From contig JAHZFJ010000008.1 in NCBI GenBank assembly GCA_019421365.1, forward strand, positions 93,928-157,927: a DNA stretch of 64,000 bases, written 5' to 3'. The notes beneath the pieces were generated by a model. The model did no database searches. It had not been told where the DNA came from and worked only from the letters and a program-made list of their open reading frames with translations. Source of the stretch: Lachnospiraceae bacterium. GTDB taxonomy: Bacteria > Bacillota > Clostridia > Lachnospirales > Lachnospiraceae. Below are positions 1 through 8,387 of this stretch, one piece after another. Every line of letters starts with the position of its first letter. Positions within the stretch are counted from its first letter, which is position 1. Position numbers and translations under genes: made by a program.

Positions 1-102
1 CCTGAAGAAAGAATGAAAGAACTACAAGATTTGTATGACAAGGGTCTAGTTACAGGAGAAGAATATCAGCAGAAGCGCAAGAAAATATTAGAAGACATTT
101 AA
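1..102 (+). CDS. C-terminal end of a SHOCT-domain protein (partial)
   Basis: The reading frame is open from the first base and ends with TAA at 100-102, giving 33 residues of the C-terminus of a gene that starts outside the window. The residues PEERMKELQDLYDKG, then LVTGEEY and KRKKILEDI, match the short C-terminal (SHOCT) oligomerisation motif: a leucine-rich helix, a Gly turn, a Thr/Glu pair and a basic second helix. SHOCT occurs at the end of many membrane or PH-like proteins, so the function of the whole protein cannot be told. A strong terminator follows at once. Confidence 0.6.
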   Translation, partial: PEERMKELQDLYDKGLVTGEEYQQKRKKILEDI

Positions 103-152
103 CAAAATAATATTACGGGGATTAACATATATCTGTAATAAAACAAATATAG

Positions 153-200
153 AGTGCCACAAAAGGTAATAAAAGTTATTGAACCTTTTGTGGCACTTTT
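153..200 (+). terminator. Intrinsic terminator, probably bidirectional
   Basis: A 15-bp perfect stem (AGTGCCACAAAAGGT at 153-167 with its complement at 183-197) encloses a 15-base loop and is followed by TTTT. It ends the SHOCT gene and also lies just beyond the 3' end of the minus-strand ppk gene, so it can serve both. Confidence 0.85.
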
Positions 201-223
201 GATGTCTGTACTATACTATAATT

Positions 224-2356
224 TTAGAAATCACTTTCTATTGGCTCAAATACTCTACGATCGTGCTCAGCTGGAGTAATGATAGAATCTTTAAGAGCTT
301 GTTCACAGAAAAATTCTTGGGAATTTAATTTGGCTTTCCCTCGCTTATCAACTTTTTCGTAGCTACCATCAGGCTTTAATATATGAGCTTTCACAGTATC
401 ATGAAGTTGAATATCTAGGATTTCCTTAATCTCCTGTTGTAGATTCTCATCTTCAACAGGAAAGAGAATTTCAACACGTTTATCTAAATTACGAGGCATC
501 CAGTCGGCGCTTCCCATATATACTTCTTCGTATCCACTGTTATAGAAGTAGAAGATTCTAGCATGTTCAAGGAAATTACCAACGATAGAGCGAACGGTGA
601 TATTCTCGGATATGCCCTCTAATCCAGTCTTCAAACAACAGATACCACGAATGATTAATTCGATTTTGACCCCTGCATTGCTTGCTTCGTAAAGAGCAGC
701 GATAATATCAGCGTCGCAAAGAGAATTCATCTTAGCAATAATATGAGCTTTCTCCCCATTTTTAGCATGTATTGTTTCGCGTTTTATCAATTCAAGAAAT
801 TTATCTCTTAACCATAGTGGTGCCAAGGTTAATTTGTTCCAACTAAGTGGTTCGGAATATCCAGATAGCATATTGAATACTGCAGTAGCATCTTCTCCAA
901 TTGGAGCCGAACATGTTAATAACCCAAGGTCAGTATATAGTTTAGCTGTAGAATCGTTGTAGTTACCAGTACCAAGATGAACGTAACGACGAATTCCGTC
1001 TTCTTCTTTTCTGACAACAAGAGTAATCTTACTGTGAGTCTTAAGACCAACCAGACCGTAGATTACGTGGCAACCAGCCTTCTCAAGTTTCTTAGCCCAG
1101 ATGATATTATTTTCTTCATCAAAACGTGCCTTTAATTCTACAAGAACGGAAACTTGTTTACCATTTTCAGCGGCTTCCGCCAAAGATGCGATAATAGGGG
1201 AATGACTACTTACTCGGTATAATGTTTGTTTAATAGCCAATACATTAGGATCTTTAGCTGCCTGGCGAACGAAGTCGACAACTGGATCAAAGGATTGGAA
1301 TGGATGGAAGAGTAGGATATCATTTCTTCGTATCTGAGTAAATAAATCCTCATCATGATTAAGAGCTTTCACTGGTTGAGGAGTGTATTTAGGTTTTTTG
1401 AGGTGATCAAATCCGTCTAGTCCATAGATCTTCATTAAAAATGTTAAATCTAATGGTCCATTAACAGAATAGATATCTTCTTCTTTGATGCGAAGTTCTT
1501 TGCGAAGTATTTTAAGGAGACGTTTATCAATTTTATCTTCAACTTCTAACTTAATTGCTTCTCCCCATTGACGTTTTTTAAGCTGTTTCTGGATCTCGAT
1601 TAATAGGTCTGCGGCTTCATCTTCGTCGATACTCAAATCGGCATTACGCATAACACGATATGGATAAGCGCAGACAACATCATAGTTTAAGAATAGTTTA
1701 TTAATATTCTTTTCGATAATTTGTTCAAGAAGTATTAAGGTTGTTACTTCTGGTTTGGAAGACGGGATCTGTACGACACGTGGGAGTACAGCAGGGACTT
1801 GAACAGTAGCGAAGTCGTAATCAGCTGATGATTTTTTGTCGCAAATTAAAGCTCCAATATTTAAGGATTTATTACGAATTAATGGGAATGGACGAGAAGA
1901 GTCCACAGCCATCGGAGTCAATACAGGATATACATCGTTTTGAAAATAATGATCAACATATGCACTTTGAGCACTATCTAAATCTTCATATTGTGTGATG
2001 ATTTGAATGTTGTTCTGCTTAAGTTGAGGAATAAATGAACGATTAAAAGTGTTGTACTGGGTAGTAACTAATTCATGAGTCTTGGTTGTAATCTGTTCAA
2101 GTTGTTCTTTTGGTGTTAGTCCAGCAATGTCCGGCTTTGTATAATTAGCATTAACCATATCCTTAAGGGAAGCTACACGAATCATAAAGAATTCGTCTAA
2201 GTTTGAGGCTGTTATACTTAGGAATTTTAAACGCTCTAATAGTGGGAGAGATTTATCCCTTGCCTCGCTAAGAACACGGTAATTAAATTCAATCCAGCTC
2301 AATTCTCTGTTGGAATAGTAAGCTGGTTTATGATAATTGATTTTTGTAGTGCTCAT
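224..2356 (-). CDS. ppk: Polyphosphate kinase 1
   Basis: Polyphosphate kinase makes inorganic polyphosphate from the terminal phosphate of ATP and can run in reverse. The 710 residues are the usual length for Ppk1. The N-terminal domain starts with NRELSWIEFNYRVL (about 16-29). The catalytic core shows KQTLYR (376-381), His441 in GLKTHSKI (the autophosphorylated histidine of the family), HLGTGNYN (460-467) and the second conserved histidine His598 in FLEHARIF. The start has a purine-rich site (GAAAGGACGG) upstream. It lies 21 bp downstream of ppx on the same strand, so the two polyphosphate enzymes are very probably one operon. Confidence 0.95.
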   Translation of the reverse strand: MSTTKINYHKPAYYSNRELSWIEFNYRVLSEARDKSLPLLERLKFLSITASNLDEFFMIRVASLKDMVNANYTKPDIAGLTPKEQLEQITTKTHELVTTQYNTFNRSFIPQLKQNNIQIITQYEDLDSAQSAYVDHYFQNDVYPVLTPMAVDSSRPFPLIRNKSLNIGALICDKKSSADYDFATVQVPAVLPRVVQIPSSKPEVTTLILLEQIIEKNINKLFLNYDVVCAYPYRVMRNADLSIDEDEAADLLIEIQKQLKKRQWGEAIKLEVEDKIDKRLLKILRKELRIKEEDIYSVNGPLDLTFLMKIYGLDGFDHLKKPKYTPQPVKALNHDEDLFTQIRRNDILLFHPFQSFDPVVDFVRQAAKDPNVLAIKQTLYRVSSHSPIIASLAEAAENGKQVSVLVELKARFDEENNIIWAKKLEKAGCHVIYGLVGLKTHSKITLVVRKEEDGIRRYVHLGTGNYNDSTAKLYTDLGLLTCSAPIGEDATAVFNMLSGYSEPLSWNKLTLAPLWLRDKFLELIKRETIHAKNGEKAHIIAKMNSLCDADIIAALYEASNAGVKIELIIRGICCLKTGLEGISENITVRSIVGNFLEHARIFYFYNSGYEEVYMGSADWMPRNLDKRVEILFPVEDENLQQEIKEILDIQLHDTVKAHILKPDGSYEKVDKRGKAKLNSQEFFCEQALKDSIITPAEHDRRVFEPIESDF

Positions 2357-2377
2357 ATTCTTCCGTCCTTTCTAGAG

Positions 2378-3940
2378 TTAGCTTCTACGCTGTTTTAGTT
2401 GTGGTCGAATACCATATACTTCTTCAAAGAATTCTGCTTTCTTTTCGAACAAACCACGTTCTAGAGTGGTATCTTCTAAAGTAGTACCTGTTATTGTTAT
2501 ATGATTATCTCGGTAATTAACAGAGATGTTGGAGAATTTCTGTTTATGACTCTTATCCATTGAATTGGCAATTCTAAAGATTGCTGATAACTTGGATATC
2601 TTGATGTAAGTGTCTTTATTAAATGTATTATTAAGATCTTCGTATTTTGGATAGCTACCAATATTGAAGCGAACAAGATATGCAATTAATTCCCTCTCCA
2701 TGTGAGATAATCCGATGATCTCAGTTGATAAAATAATCTGATAAGAATTCAATGCACCGGCATTCAAATTAATATATTCTCCACAATTATGAAGAATAAC
2801 TGCAATTTGTAATAATAGACGGTCGCGGTTATTTAGACCGTGCAGTTTGGTTAAGCTATCAAATAGCGTTAATGCAAGGTATTCAACATTCTTAATATGT
2901 GATTGATTGCAGTGATATCTTCTAGCTATATTTCTTGCAGCATTAAGAATATCTAATGTAAAGTCATGAGTTAGATTTACTTTTTGTTTTTTTTGAGCGT
3001 AATCAACTACTAGTCCATCTGTGAGAGTCACACCAGGAATCCACATAGTGGAAGCTTTGGTTTCTTCAAACATTTTGTAGTAAATCATAGCAGTTGGAAT
3101 TAGTAAAGAAGCTTGTTCTTTTGAAATCTGAAGATAATTACTAATCTGGCTCGAATTCTTAGATAATAATTTCGAATACAGTGAAAAGTATCCACTACGA
3201 TCGAGGGAATCTTTTGATACTGGATGAAATTTATCTCCTTCTGTTTGCTCTGAATATCTTTTAAAACGAAGTAAATCGTTAAGATTATCTCCCACTGCAA
3301 TAATATTACGTAAGTTAATATCTGTTAAGAAAAAGTCTTTAAATGTCTGCAAGTCATTGGTAATATATTCTTCCAAAATATTATTAAAGTTAGTTGTCTG
3401 ATTCACCATAGTTGATAGAATTTCACGAATTCGAAGAGACCCCAGTTTAATATTCTGTGTTGTTATTAAGGAACCTTTATTGAATAAAGAAATCTGAATA
3501 CTACCGGCTCCAATATCAACAATAGCAGTTCCATGCTCAATAATTTGATTAAAACGCTGTTCTTTTAAAGCAACAGCCTTATACAGAAGGAATCTCTGTT
3601 CAGAATTACTTAGTATAGAAACTTTCAATTTAGATGTAAGTTTGATTTGATCAATAATGTGGAGATTATTCACTGCTTCTCGTAATGCACTAGTAGCGCA
3701 GGCAGTATAGTCAACTACTTGATATTCTTTCATCTTCTTTGTGAATCCCTGCAAAACTTGGCAGAGTTCATTTACCATACTATGGCTTATCTTGCCGTTT
3801 GTATAGGTCTCTGAACCAAGTTCAATTGTATGACGTACATGATCAAGTTCTTTTATTCCGTATTTTTTTGACACTTCGAATATCTTCATAGATACTTCAT
3901 TTGATCCAACATCTATAGCTGCAAATGTATTGTTTGGCAT
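2378..3940 (-). CDS. ppx: Ppx/GppA family exopolyphosphatase
   Basis: This ASKHA-fold phosphatase should hydrolyse polyphosphate, or pppGpp, from the chain end. AIDVGS (8-13) and VDIGAGS (141-147) are the two phosphate-binding loops; the second carries Ala where GppA enzymes usually have Gly. Residues from about 325 form the C-terminal HD-like helical domain, but the motif reads ILHNCGEY (His384-Asn385), so the metal-binding Asp is absent and this domain is probably not a working phosphohydrolase. It is the first gene of the ppx-ppk operon. A GGAGGG ribosome site precedes ATG at 3938-3940. Confidence 0.9.
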   Translation of the reverse strand: MPNNTFAAIDVGSNEVSMKIFEVSKKYGIKELDHVRHTIELGSETYTNGKISHSMVNELCQVLQGFTKKMKEYQVVDYTACATSALREAVNNLHIIDQIKLTSKLKVSILSNSEQRFLLYKAVALKEQRFNQIIEHGTAIVDIGAGSIQISLFNKGSLITTQNIKLGSLRIREILSTMVNQTTNFNNILEEYITNDLQTFKDFFLTDINLRNIIAVGDNLNDLLRFKRYSEQTEGDKFHPVSKDSLDRSGYFSLYSKLLSKNSSQISNYLQISKEQASLLIPTAMIYYKMFEETKASTMWIPGVTLTDGLVVDYAQKKQKVNLTHDFTLDILNAARNIARRYHCNQSHIKNVEYLALTLFDSLTKLHGLNNRDRLLLQIAVILHNCGEYINLNAGALNSYQIILSTEIIGLSHMERELIAYLVRFNIGSYPKYEDLNNTFNKDTYIKISKLSAIFRIANSMDKSHKQKFSNISVNYRDNHITITGTTLEDTTLERGLFEKKAEFFEEVYGIRPQLKQRRS

Positions 3941-4024
3941 ACGAACCCTCCTTTACATATCTTCATAATACACCCATTTTACTATTATTATTTAAAAAAT
4001 GCTAGGTATATTGTGTAAATTTTG

Positions 4025-4053
4025 TTGACAATTCTACAAACATAGTGTACTAT
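4025..4053 (+). promoter_or_regulatory. Promoter of the ytrA-like regulator operon
   Basis: TTGACA at 4025-4030, a 17-bp spacer and TACTAT at 4048-4053 give a strong vegetative-type promoter reading towards the GntR gene. The predicted transcript start is near 4060, leaving a leader of about 108 bases. Confidence 0.7.
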
Positions 4054-4075
4054 ACAACTATGACACTGATACACT
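4044..4075. promoter_or_regulatory. Candidate autoregulatory operator of the GntR/YtrA regulator
   Basis: AGTGT at 4044-4048 and ACACT at 4063-4067 form an inverted repeat across the -10 box, and a further TACACT lies at 4070-4075. From memory of the family, YtrA-type repressors recognise AGTGTA and TACACT half-sites about 13 bp apart; the spacing here is 14 between five-base halves. Autorepression is inferred from position and resemblance only. Confidence 0.45.
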
Positions 4076-4167
4076 ACGACATAGAAAGTTAAGTTTAGTT
4101 ACAAAAACAAGTAAGAATTGGCTGGGCAATTGCCTAGAAAGATTTATTACTAGAAAGGAGGAGATGT

Positions 4168-4518
4168 ATGGATTTCGATAATACAGTACCCATTTATCTA
4201 CAGGTAATACGTCAGTTAAAAAAAGATTTGATACAAGGGAACCTAAAGCTCGGTGAAAAGATGCTCTCAACGAGAGAACTTGCAATTGTGTATCAGATTA
4301 ATCCCAATACAGCAAGTCGTATCTATAAGGAATTAGAACTTGAGGGAATATGTTATACAAAGAGAGGACTTGGAACGTTCGTGACTGAGGATCGGAATGT
4401 ATTGAAAATAATAAAGGCAGAGATGGCTGAGACAGCCATTGCACAATTTGTAGAGAGCATGAAGGGAATTGGCTTTACGAAAGAAGAGGTAGTTCAATTA
4501 GTTGAAAAACATTATTAA
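4168..4518 (+). CDS. GntR family transcriptional regulator, YtrA subfamily
   Basis: The 116-residue protein has an N-terminal winged helix-turn-helix (about 1-75: VPIYLQVIRQLKKDLIQGNL, then STRELAIVYQINPNTASRIYKEL and the GLGTFVT wing) and only a short helical tail of about 40 residues. That tail length defines the YtrA subfamily, which normally controls a neighbouring ABC transporter. AAAGGAGGAG stands just before ATG. The ABC ATPase and permease genes follow on the same strand, which supports local control, and the promoter carries an inverted repeat. Confidence 0.88.
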   Translation: MDFDNTVPIYLQVIRQLKKDLIQGNLKLGEKMLSTRELAIVYQINPNTASRIYKELELEGICYTKRGLGTFVTEDRNVLKIIKAEMAETAIAQFVESMKGIGFTKEEVVQLVEKHY

Positions 4519-4637
4519 ATTGTTCATCTAGCCACTGACGTAATAGTTCGTATAATAATCCAATATGTTATCGGCAGAGAAGAGTTTTAATATTGTATAG
4601 AAACAGTTTTTTAAATGAAAGGAGAATGAGTTGTAAT

Positions 4638-5327
4638 ATGTTAATTAATTGTAAGAATGTTCAGAAAAAATATTTAACTAAAACAGCGGTGGAAGACATT
4701 AGTGTTGAAATTGAGAAAGGTAGAATATACGCATTACTTGGACCAAATGGTAGTGGGAAAACAACGTGGATGAAGATGGTAGCAGGGTTAATTAAACCAA
4801 CGAGTGGTTATATCTTGTTTGAGGGGGATCCGATTGGAGTATATTCTAAGTCAAAAATTGCTTATATGCCAACAGAACCTTTCTTTTATAATTATATGAC
4901 TGTACAAGATGTTGGAAAATACTATCAAGATTTTTTTGCTGATTTTAATATGCAACGGTATAATAGTTTAATTGAACGTATGGAATTGAATCAAAAAGAT
5001 AAAGCAAAAGACTTATCATCTGGTCTAGCAGCAAAACTAAAAATTGCAGCTACGTTAGCGAGAAAGGCAGAACTTTACATGTTAGATGAACCATTGAATG
5101 GAATTGATATTATAGCTAGAGATAAGATTATATCAGCAATTCTTGAAGAAGCTAATGAAGATGCAAGTATAATTATATCCAGCCACTTGGTTGATGAATT
5201 AGAGAAAGTTATTGATTATGCAATCTTTATAAAGAATGGAAAAGTTGCTTTGCAAGGGGAAGCAGAACAACTGCGTGAAGAAAGGAACGCGTCCATTGTT
5301 GATTTGTATAAGAGTATATATGCTTAG
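4638..5327 (+). CDS. ABC transporter ATP-binding protein, YtrB-like
   Basis: This is the 229-residue ATPase of a two-gene exporter-type ABC system. Walker A is GPNGSGKT (35-42), the signature is the variant LSSGL (126-130) rather than LSGGQ, Walker B is MLDEP (148-152), and the switch histidine lies in IIISSHLVDELE. The ATG at 4638 fits the start of the domain; AAAGGAG ends at 4624, so spacing is long at 13 bases. An in-frame ATG at 4626 is too close to that site. The permease follows after 18 bases. Substrate is unknown; relatives are induced by cell-envelope antibiotics. Confidence 0.85.
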   Translation: MLINCKNVQKKYLTKTAVEDISVEIEKGRIYALLGPNGSGKTTWMKMVAGLIKPTSGYILFEGDPIGVYSKSKIAYMPTEPFFYNYMTVQDVGKYYQDFFADFNMQRYNSLIERMELNQKDKAKDLSSGLAAKLKIAATLARKAELYMLDEPLNGIDIIARDKIISAILEEANEDASIIISSHLVDELEKVIDYAIFIKNGKVALQGEAEQLREERNASIVDLYKSIYA

Positions 5328-5345
5328 AGGAGAGTGAATGATAAT

Positions 5346-6089
5346 ATGTGGAAATTGATTAAGTATGAATTAAGAAAACAGATGCAATCAAAAGCAATTA
5401 TATTTGGAATTGTGGCTCTATTAGAACTTGTTTGGTTTTGGGGAGTTTTTGCAAAGAATAGTGTGATGCTTAGTACCTCAGGACTCTTGGTCATAGTTGC
5501 GAATGTATCAATGATGTACTTATATTTTGAAAGTATTATAACTTTTTCCCGTGACTTAAAGACGAGGAATAGTTACATGTTGTTTATGACACCTAATAGT
5601 AGTTATAAGATCATAGGAGCTAAGGTCTTAGCAAGTGGTATTCAGATAATTTTATATGGACTTTGTTTCTTAGGAATTGGAGTACTTGATTTGAGTATTT
5701 TGTCGATTCGTAATCAAAGTGTATCTGAAACTATAGAAGTGATACAGAGATTACTAAGTGACCTTGTGAATATAGATATCGACTTAACATATGTATTATT
5801 TACTGGAATTTATGTGCTGGTAATGGGCATATTTGTATTAGTATTAGCGTATGTTTCAATTACATTAAGTGCTACATTCTTAGCGAATAAAGCATATAAA
5901 GGTGTTATAAGCTTCGGAATTTTTGTATTAATCTTATATATACAAGGTAAATTATTAAATGCTATCTTTGGTAATGTAATACTGGCTGATATGCAAGTTA
6001 TGATTTTATGTCTACTTTGGTATGCAATACTCTCTGTGATTGCCTATGTAGTAACTGCATGGATGCTAGAGAAACGAGTAAGTTTATAA
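5346..6089 (+). CDS. ABC transporter permease, multi-spanning membrane protein
   Basis: The 247-residue protein is strongly hydrophobic, with about six predicted membrane segments and the N-terminal WKLIKYELRKQM motif seen in ABC-2-type permeases. It should form the channel for the preceding ATPase. GAGGAG at 5327-5332 is followed by GTG at 5334 (one base away, too near) and ATG at 5346; I prefer the ATG, which repeats the long spacing of the gene before it. Substrate cannot be told. No clear terminator follows; a separate promoter for the queA leader comes next. Confidence 0.8.
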   Translation: MWKLIKYELRKQMQSKAIIFGIVALLELVWFWGVFAKNSVMLSTSGLLVIVANVSMMYLYFESIITFSRDLKTRNSYMLFMTPNSSYKIIGAKVLASGIQIILYGLCFLGIGVLDLSILSIRNQSVSETIEVIQRLLSDLVNIDIDLTYVLFTGIYVLVMGIFVLVLAYVSITLSATFLANKAYKGVISFGIFVLILYIQGKLLNAIFGNVILADMQVMILCLLWYAILSVIAYVVTAWMLEKRVSL

Positions 6090-6167
6090 ATGATTCAACA
6101 AAAAACCTCATTATAAATTAATTATAAAGTTACTTAATAGATACTGGATTTTTTTAGATGGAACGAT

Positions 6168-6173
6168 TATAAT
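6168..6173 (+). promoter_or_regulatory. -10 box of the queA leader transcript
   Basis: TATAAT at 6168-6173 is a perfect -10 hexamer. The -35 region (TGGATT about 17 bp upstream) is poor, so this promoter may need an activator or may be weak. A start near 6180 would place the structured leader at the very 5' end of the RNA. Confidence 0.5.
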
Positions 6174-6175
6174 GT

Positions 6176-6298
6176 AACTTATGAAAACAGCGGAGCTGTT
6201 TTAGGAATTACACGAATAGAAGACCGCAACAAAGTCAAGAGACTTGACTTGAAGGAGTCATAAGTTAACGAAAAAAATTACAATGTAATTTTGCGAGT
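6176..6298 (+). ncRNA. Structured leader RNA upstream of queA, with an element shared with the obg leader
   Basis: A 9-bp closing stem (AACTTATGA at 6176-6184 with 6258-6266) holds two perfect 8-bp hairpins: 6184-6191/6195-6202 with loop GGA, and 6232-6239/6243-6250 with loop AGA. A third hairpin, AAAATTAC at 6274-6281 with 6285-6292, follows. The predicted start near 6180 would shorten the closing stem by a few pairs. Positions 6207-6298 align with 46995-47071 before obg: ATTACACGAA, then AAGAYCGYAAC, a variable hairpin, TTAAC, the AAAATTAC palindrome and GCGAGT. It matches no riboswitch class I recognise. Structure is by eye; function is unknown. Confidence 0.5.
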
Positions 6299-6303
6299 CT
6301 ATT

Positions 6304-6346
6304 ATGTAAAGCAAACTAGATTAAAACGTTTGCTTTACATTTTGTT
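6304..6346 (+). terminator. Intrinsic terminator between the leader RNA and queA (candidate attenuator)
   Basis: A 13-bp perfect stem (ATGTAAAGCAAAC at 6304-6316 with 6328-6340) is followed by TTTGTT. It sits only about 40 bases before the queA start, with no room for another good promoter in between. The arrangement of promoter, structured RNA, terminator and gene is that of a transcription attenuator. Confidence 0.65.
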
Positions 6347-6386
6347 ATGCTCAACTGTAAAGGCCAATAAGAATGGAGATAGTCAT

Positions 6387-7421
6387 ATGAAGACAAAAGA
6401 TTTTGATTTTTACTTACCAGAAGAATTGATAGCGCAGGATCCATTAGAAGATCGTTCAAGTTCAAGACTTCTAGTATTGAATAAAGAAACAGGAGAAATC
6501 GAGCATCAAATATTTCATAATATCACACAGTATCTAAGAAAAGGTGATTGCTTAGTAATTAATAATACGAAAGTAATTCCTGCTCGTCTAATTGGCGAGA
6601 AAGAAGGCACTGGTGCTAAGATAGAGTTATTATTACTAAAACGAAAAGAAAATGATACATGGGAAACACTTGTTAAACCTGGTAAAAAAGCCAAAGTAGG
6701 AACTAGAGTTGTATTTGGTAATGGAATATTAGTTGGTGAAATTGTTGATGTATTAGACGAAGGAAATCGTTTGGTTCAATTTCATTATGAAGGAATCTTT
6801 GAGGAAATTCTTGACAGGTTAGGCCAAATGCCTCTACCACCATATATCACACATCAATTAGAAGATAAGAATCGTTATCAGACAGTATATGCCAAATATG
6901 AAGGATCAGCTGCGGCACCTACAGCAGGCTTACACTTTACTAAAGAGTTGTTAGAACAGATAGAGAAAATGGGAGTAGTAATTGCTAATGTTACTCTACA
7001 TGTTGGATTAGGAACTTTCCGTCCTGTTAAAGTGGATGATGTAAAAAACCATCATATGCACTCAGAATTCTACCAAGTAGAAGAGGAAGAGGCTAAAAAG
7101 ATTAACGATGCGAAAAAACAGGGAAATCGTGTGATCTGTGTAGGTACAACAAGTTGTCGCACGGTAGAGTCTGCAGCAGATGAGAATGGTATGGTTAAAG
7201 CAGGTAGTGGCAATACAGAGATTTTTATTTATCCAGGATATAAGTTCAAAGTATTAGATGCTTTAATTACGAATTTCCATTTACCAGAATCAACATTACT
7301 AATGCTTGTAAGTGCATTAGCAGGAAAAGAACATATCATGCATGCATATGATGTTGCAGTAAAAGAGAAATATCGTTTCTTTAGTTTCGGAGATGCTATG
7401 TTTATTAATACAAATGATTAA
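6387..7421 (+). CDS. queA: S-adenosylmethionine:tRNA ribosyltransferase-isomerase
   Basis: QueA transfers the ribosyl part of S-adenosylmethionine to preQ1-tRNA, giving epoxyqueuosine at the wobble base. The 344-residue protein begins MKTKDFDFYLPEELIAQDP, the standard QueA N-terminus. It continues with RSSSRLLVL, NNTKVIPARL, GSAAAPTAGLHFT and the C-terminal ITNFHLPESTLLMLVSA block. The ATG at 6387 has GGAG nearby and matches the family start; an upstream in-frame start at 6291 would run through the leader hairpins. The lipid kinase gene follows after 33 bp, so both are probably co-transcribed and subject to the attenuator. Confidence 0.95.
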   Translation: MKTKDFDFYLPEELIAQDPLEDRSSSRLLVLNKETGEIEHQIFHNITQYLRKGDCLVINNTKVIPARLIGEKEGTGAKIELLLLKRKENDTWETLVKPGKKAKVGTRVVFGNGILVGEIVDVLDEGNRLVQFHYEGIFEEILDRLGQMPLPPYITHQLEDKNRYQTVYAKYEGSAAAPTAGLHFTKELLEQIEKMGVVIANVTLHVGLGTFRPVKVDDVKNHHMHSEFYQVEEEEAKKINDAKKQGNRVICVGTTSCRTVESAADENGMVKAGSGNTEIFIYPGYKFKVLDALITNFHLPESTLLMLVSALAGKEHIMHAYDVAVKEKYRFFSFGDAMFINTND

Positions 7422-7454
7422 GAAAGTTTATTTTATAGAAAGGGGAGAATAAGT

Positions 7455-8375
7455 TTGAAAAAAATGCTATTTATCTACAATCCGCATGCGGGGAAGGGAA
7501 AAATTAAAGGTTCATTATCAGATATTATAGAGACTTTTGTGCAAGCTGATTATGAAGTAACAATCTATTCTACCAAAGAACGAGATGATGCGAGAAAAAT
7601 AGCACGTGAAAAGGGGCAAGAATATGATCTGGTTGTTTGCTCGGGAGGAGATGGAACATTAAACGAGGTAACTACAGGATTGATGGAATGCCCACATGCA
7701 CCAATTATCGGATATCTACCTGCTGGAACAACCAATGATTTTGCATCTAGTATGGGAATACCTAAGAATATGGTGAAAGCAGCAGAAGCAGTTGTGAAAG
7801 GAGAACCATTTGCATATGATATTGGTTCTTTGAATGACCGATATTTCACCTATGTTGCTGGTTTTGGAGTGTTCACTAACGTTTCTTATGAAACACCGCA
7901 AACATCAAAAAATTTATTCGGTAGGGCGGCTTATATATTGGGGGGAATTATGAGCTTGGCTACTGTTAAATCTTATCATGTAAGAGTTGAATATGATGAT
8001 ACGGTTATTGAAGATGAATTAATCTATGGTATGGTTACGAATGCAAACTCTGTTGGAGGATTTAAAGGGATTACCGGAAAAGATGTGGGATTAGATGATG
8101 GAGAGTTTGAGGTGACGTTAATTAAACGTCCTAAGAATATAGTTGAATTACAACATATCGTTAATGCATTGTTAGTGAGAGATCTTGATGATAAATTCAT
8201 ATACTCTTTCCATGCTTCTAATCTAGATATTACGTGCGATGAGGAAGTTTCTTGGACTATTGATGGCGAGTTTGGTGGTGCATATACGAGGATGCATCTT
8301 CAAAATCATCAACAAGCATTGTCTTACTTAACTACGACGATTACCGATAAGCAAGTAATTATTGAAGAGGACTAG
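7455..8375 (+). CDS. Diacylglycerol/lipid kinase family protein (YegS/BmrU type)
   Basis: The 306-residue protein has the DAGK catalytic fold: IYNPHAGKGK near the start, the nucleotide loop GGDGTLNE (64-71), and GYLPAGTTNDFA (86-97). It should phosphorylate diacylglycerol or a related lipid at the membrane face and return it to phosphatidic acid. The start codon is TTG at 7455, with AAAGGGGAG just upstream, and the protein then begins KKMLFIYNP as in relatives. The gene follows queA closely and ends at a bidirectional terminator. The exact lipid substrate cannot be told from sequence. Confidence 0.88.
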   Translation: MKKMLFIYNPHAGKGKIKGSLSDIIETFVQADYEVTIYSTKERDDARKIAREKGQEYDLVVCSGGDGTLNEVTTGLMECPHAPIIGYLPAGTTNDFASSMGIPKNMVKAAEAVVKGEPFAYDIGSLNDRYFTYVAGFGVFTNVSYETPQTSKNLFGRAAYILGGIMSLATVKSYHVRVEYDDTVIEDELIYGMVTNANSVGGFKGITGKDVGLDDGEFEVTLIKRPKNIVELQHIVNALLVRDLDDKFIYSFHASNLDITCDEEVSWTIDGEFGGAYTRMHLQNHQQALSYLTTTITDKQVIIEED

Positions 8376-8387
8376 GAAGAATAGATT

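Noticed and set aside
4058..4285. 75-codon minus-strand frame over the ytrA promoter
   Set aside because: It runs through the regulator's promoter and start and lacks a ribosome site.
6176..6298. preQ1 riboswitch before queA
   Set aside because: preQ1 aptamers are short pseudoknots with a C-rich loop and an A-rich tail; this leader has a multi-hairpin fold and a copy upstream of obg, which is unrelated to queuosine.
6291..6386. N-terminal extension of QueA by 32 residues
   Set aside because: It would be encoded by the terminator hairpin and lacks a ribosome site; the family start is at 6387.
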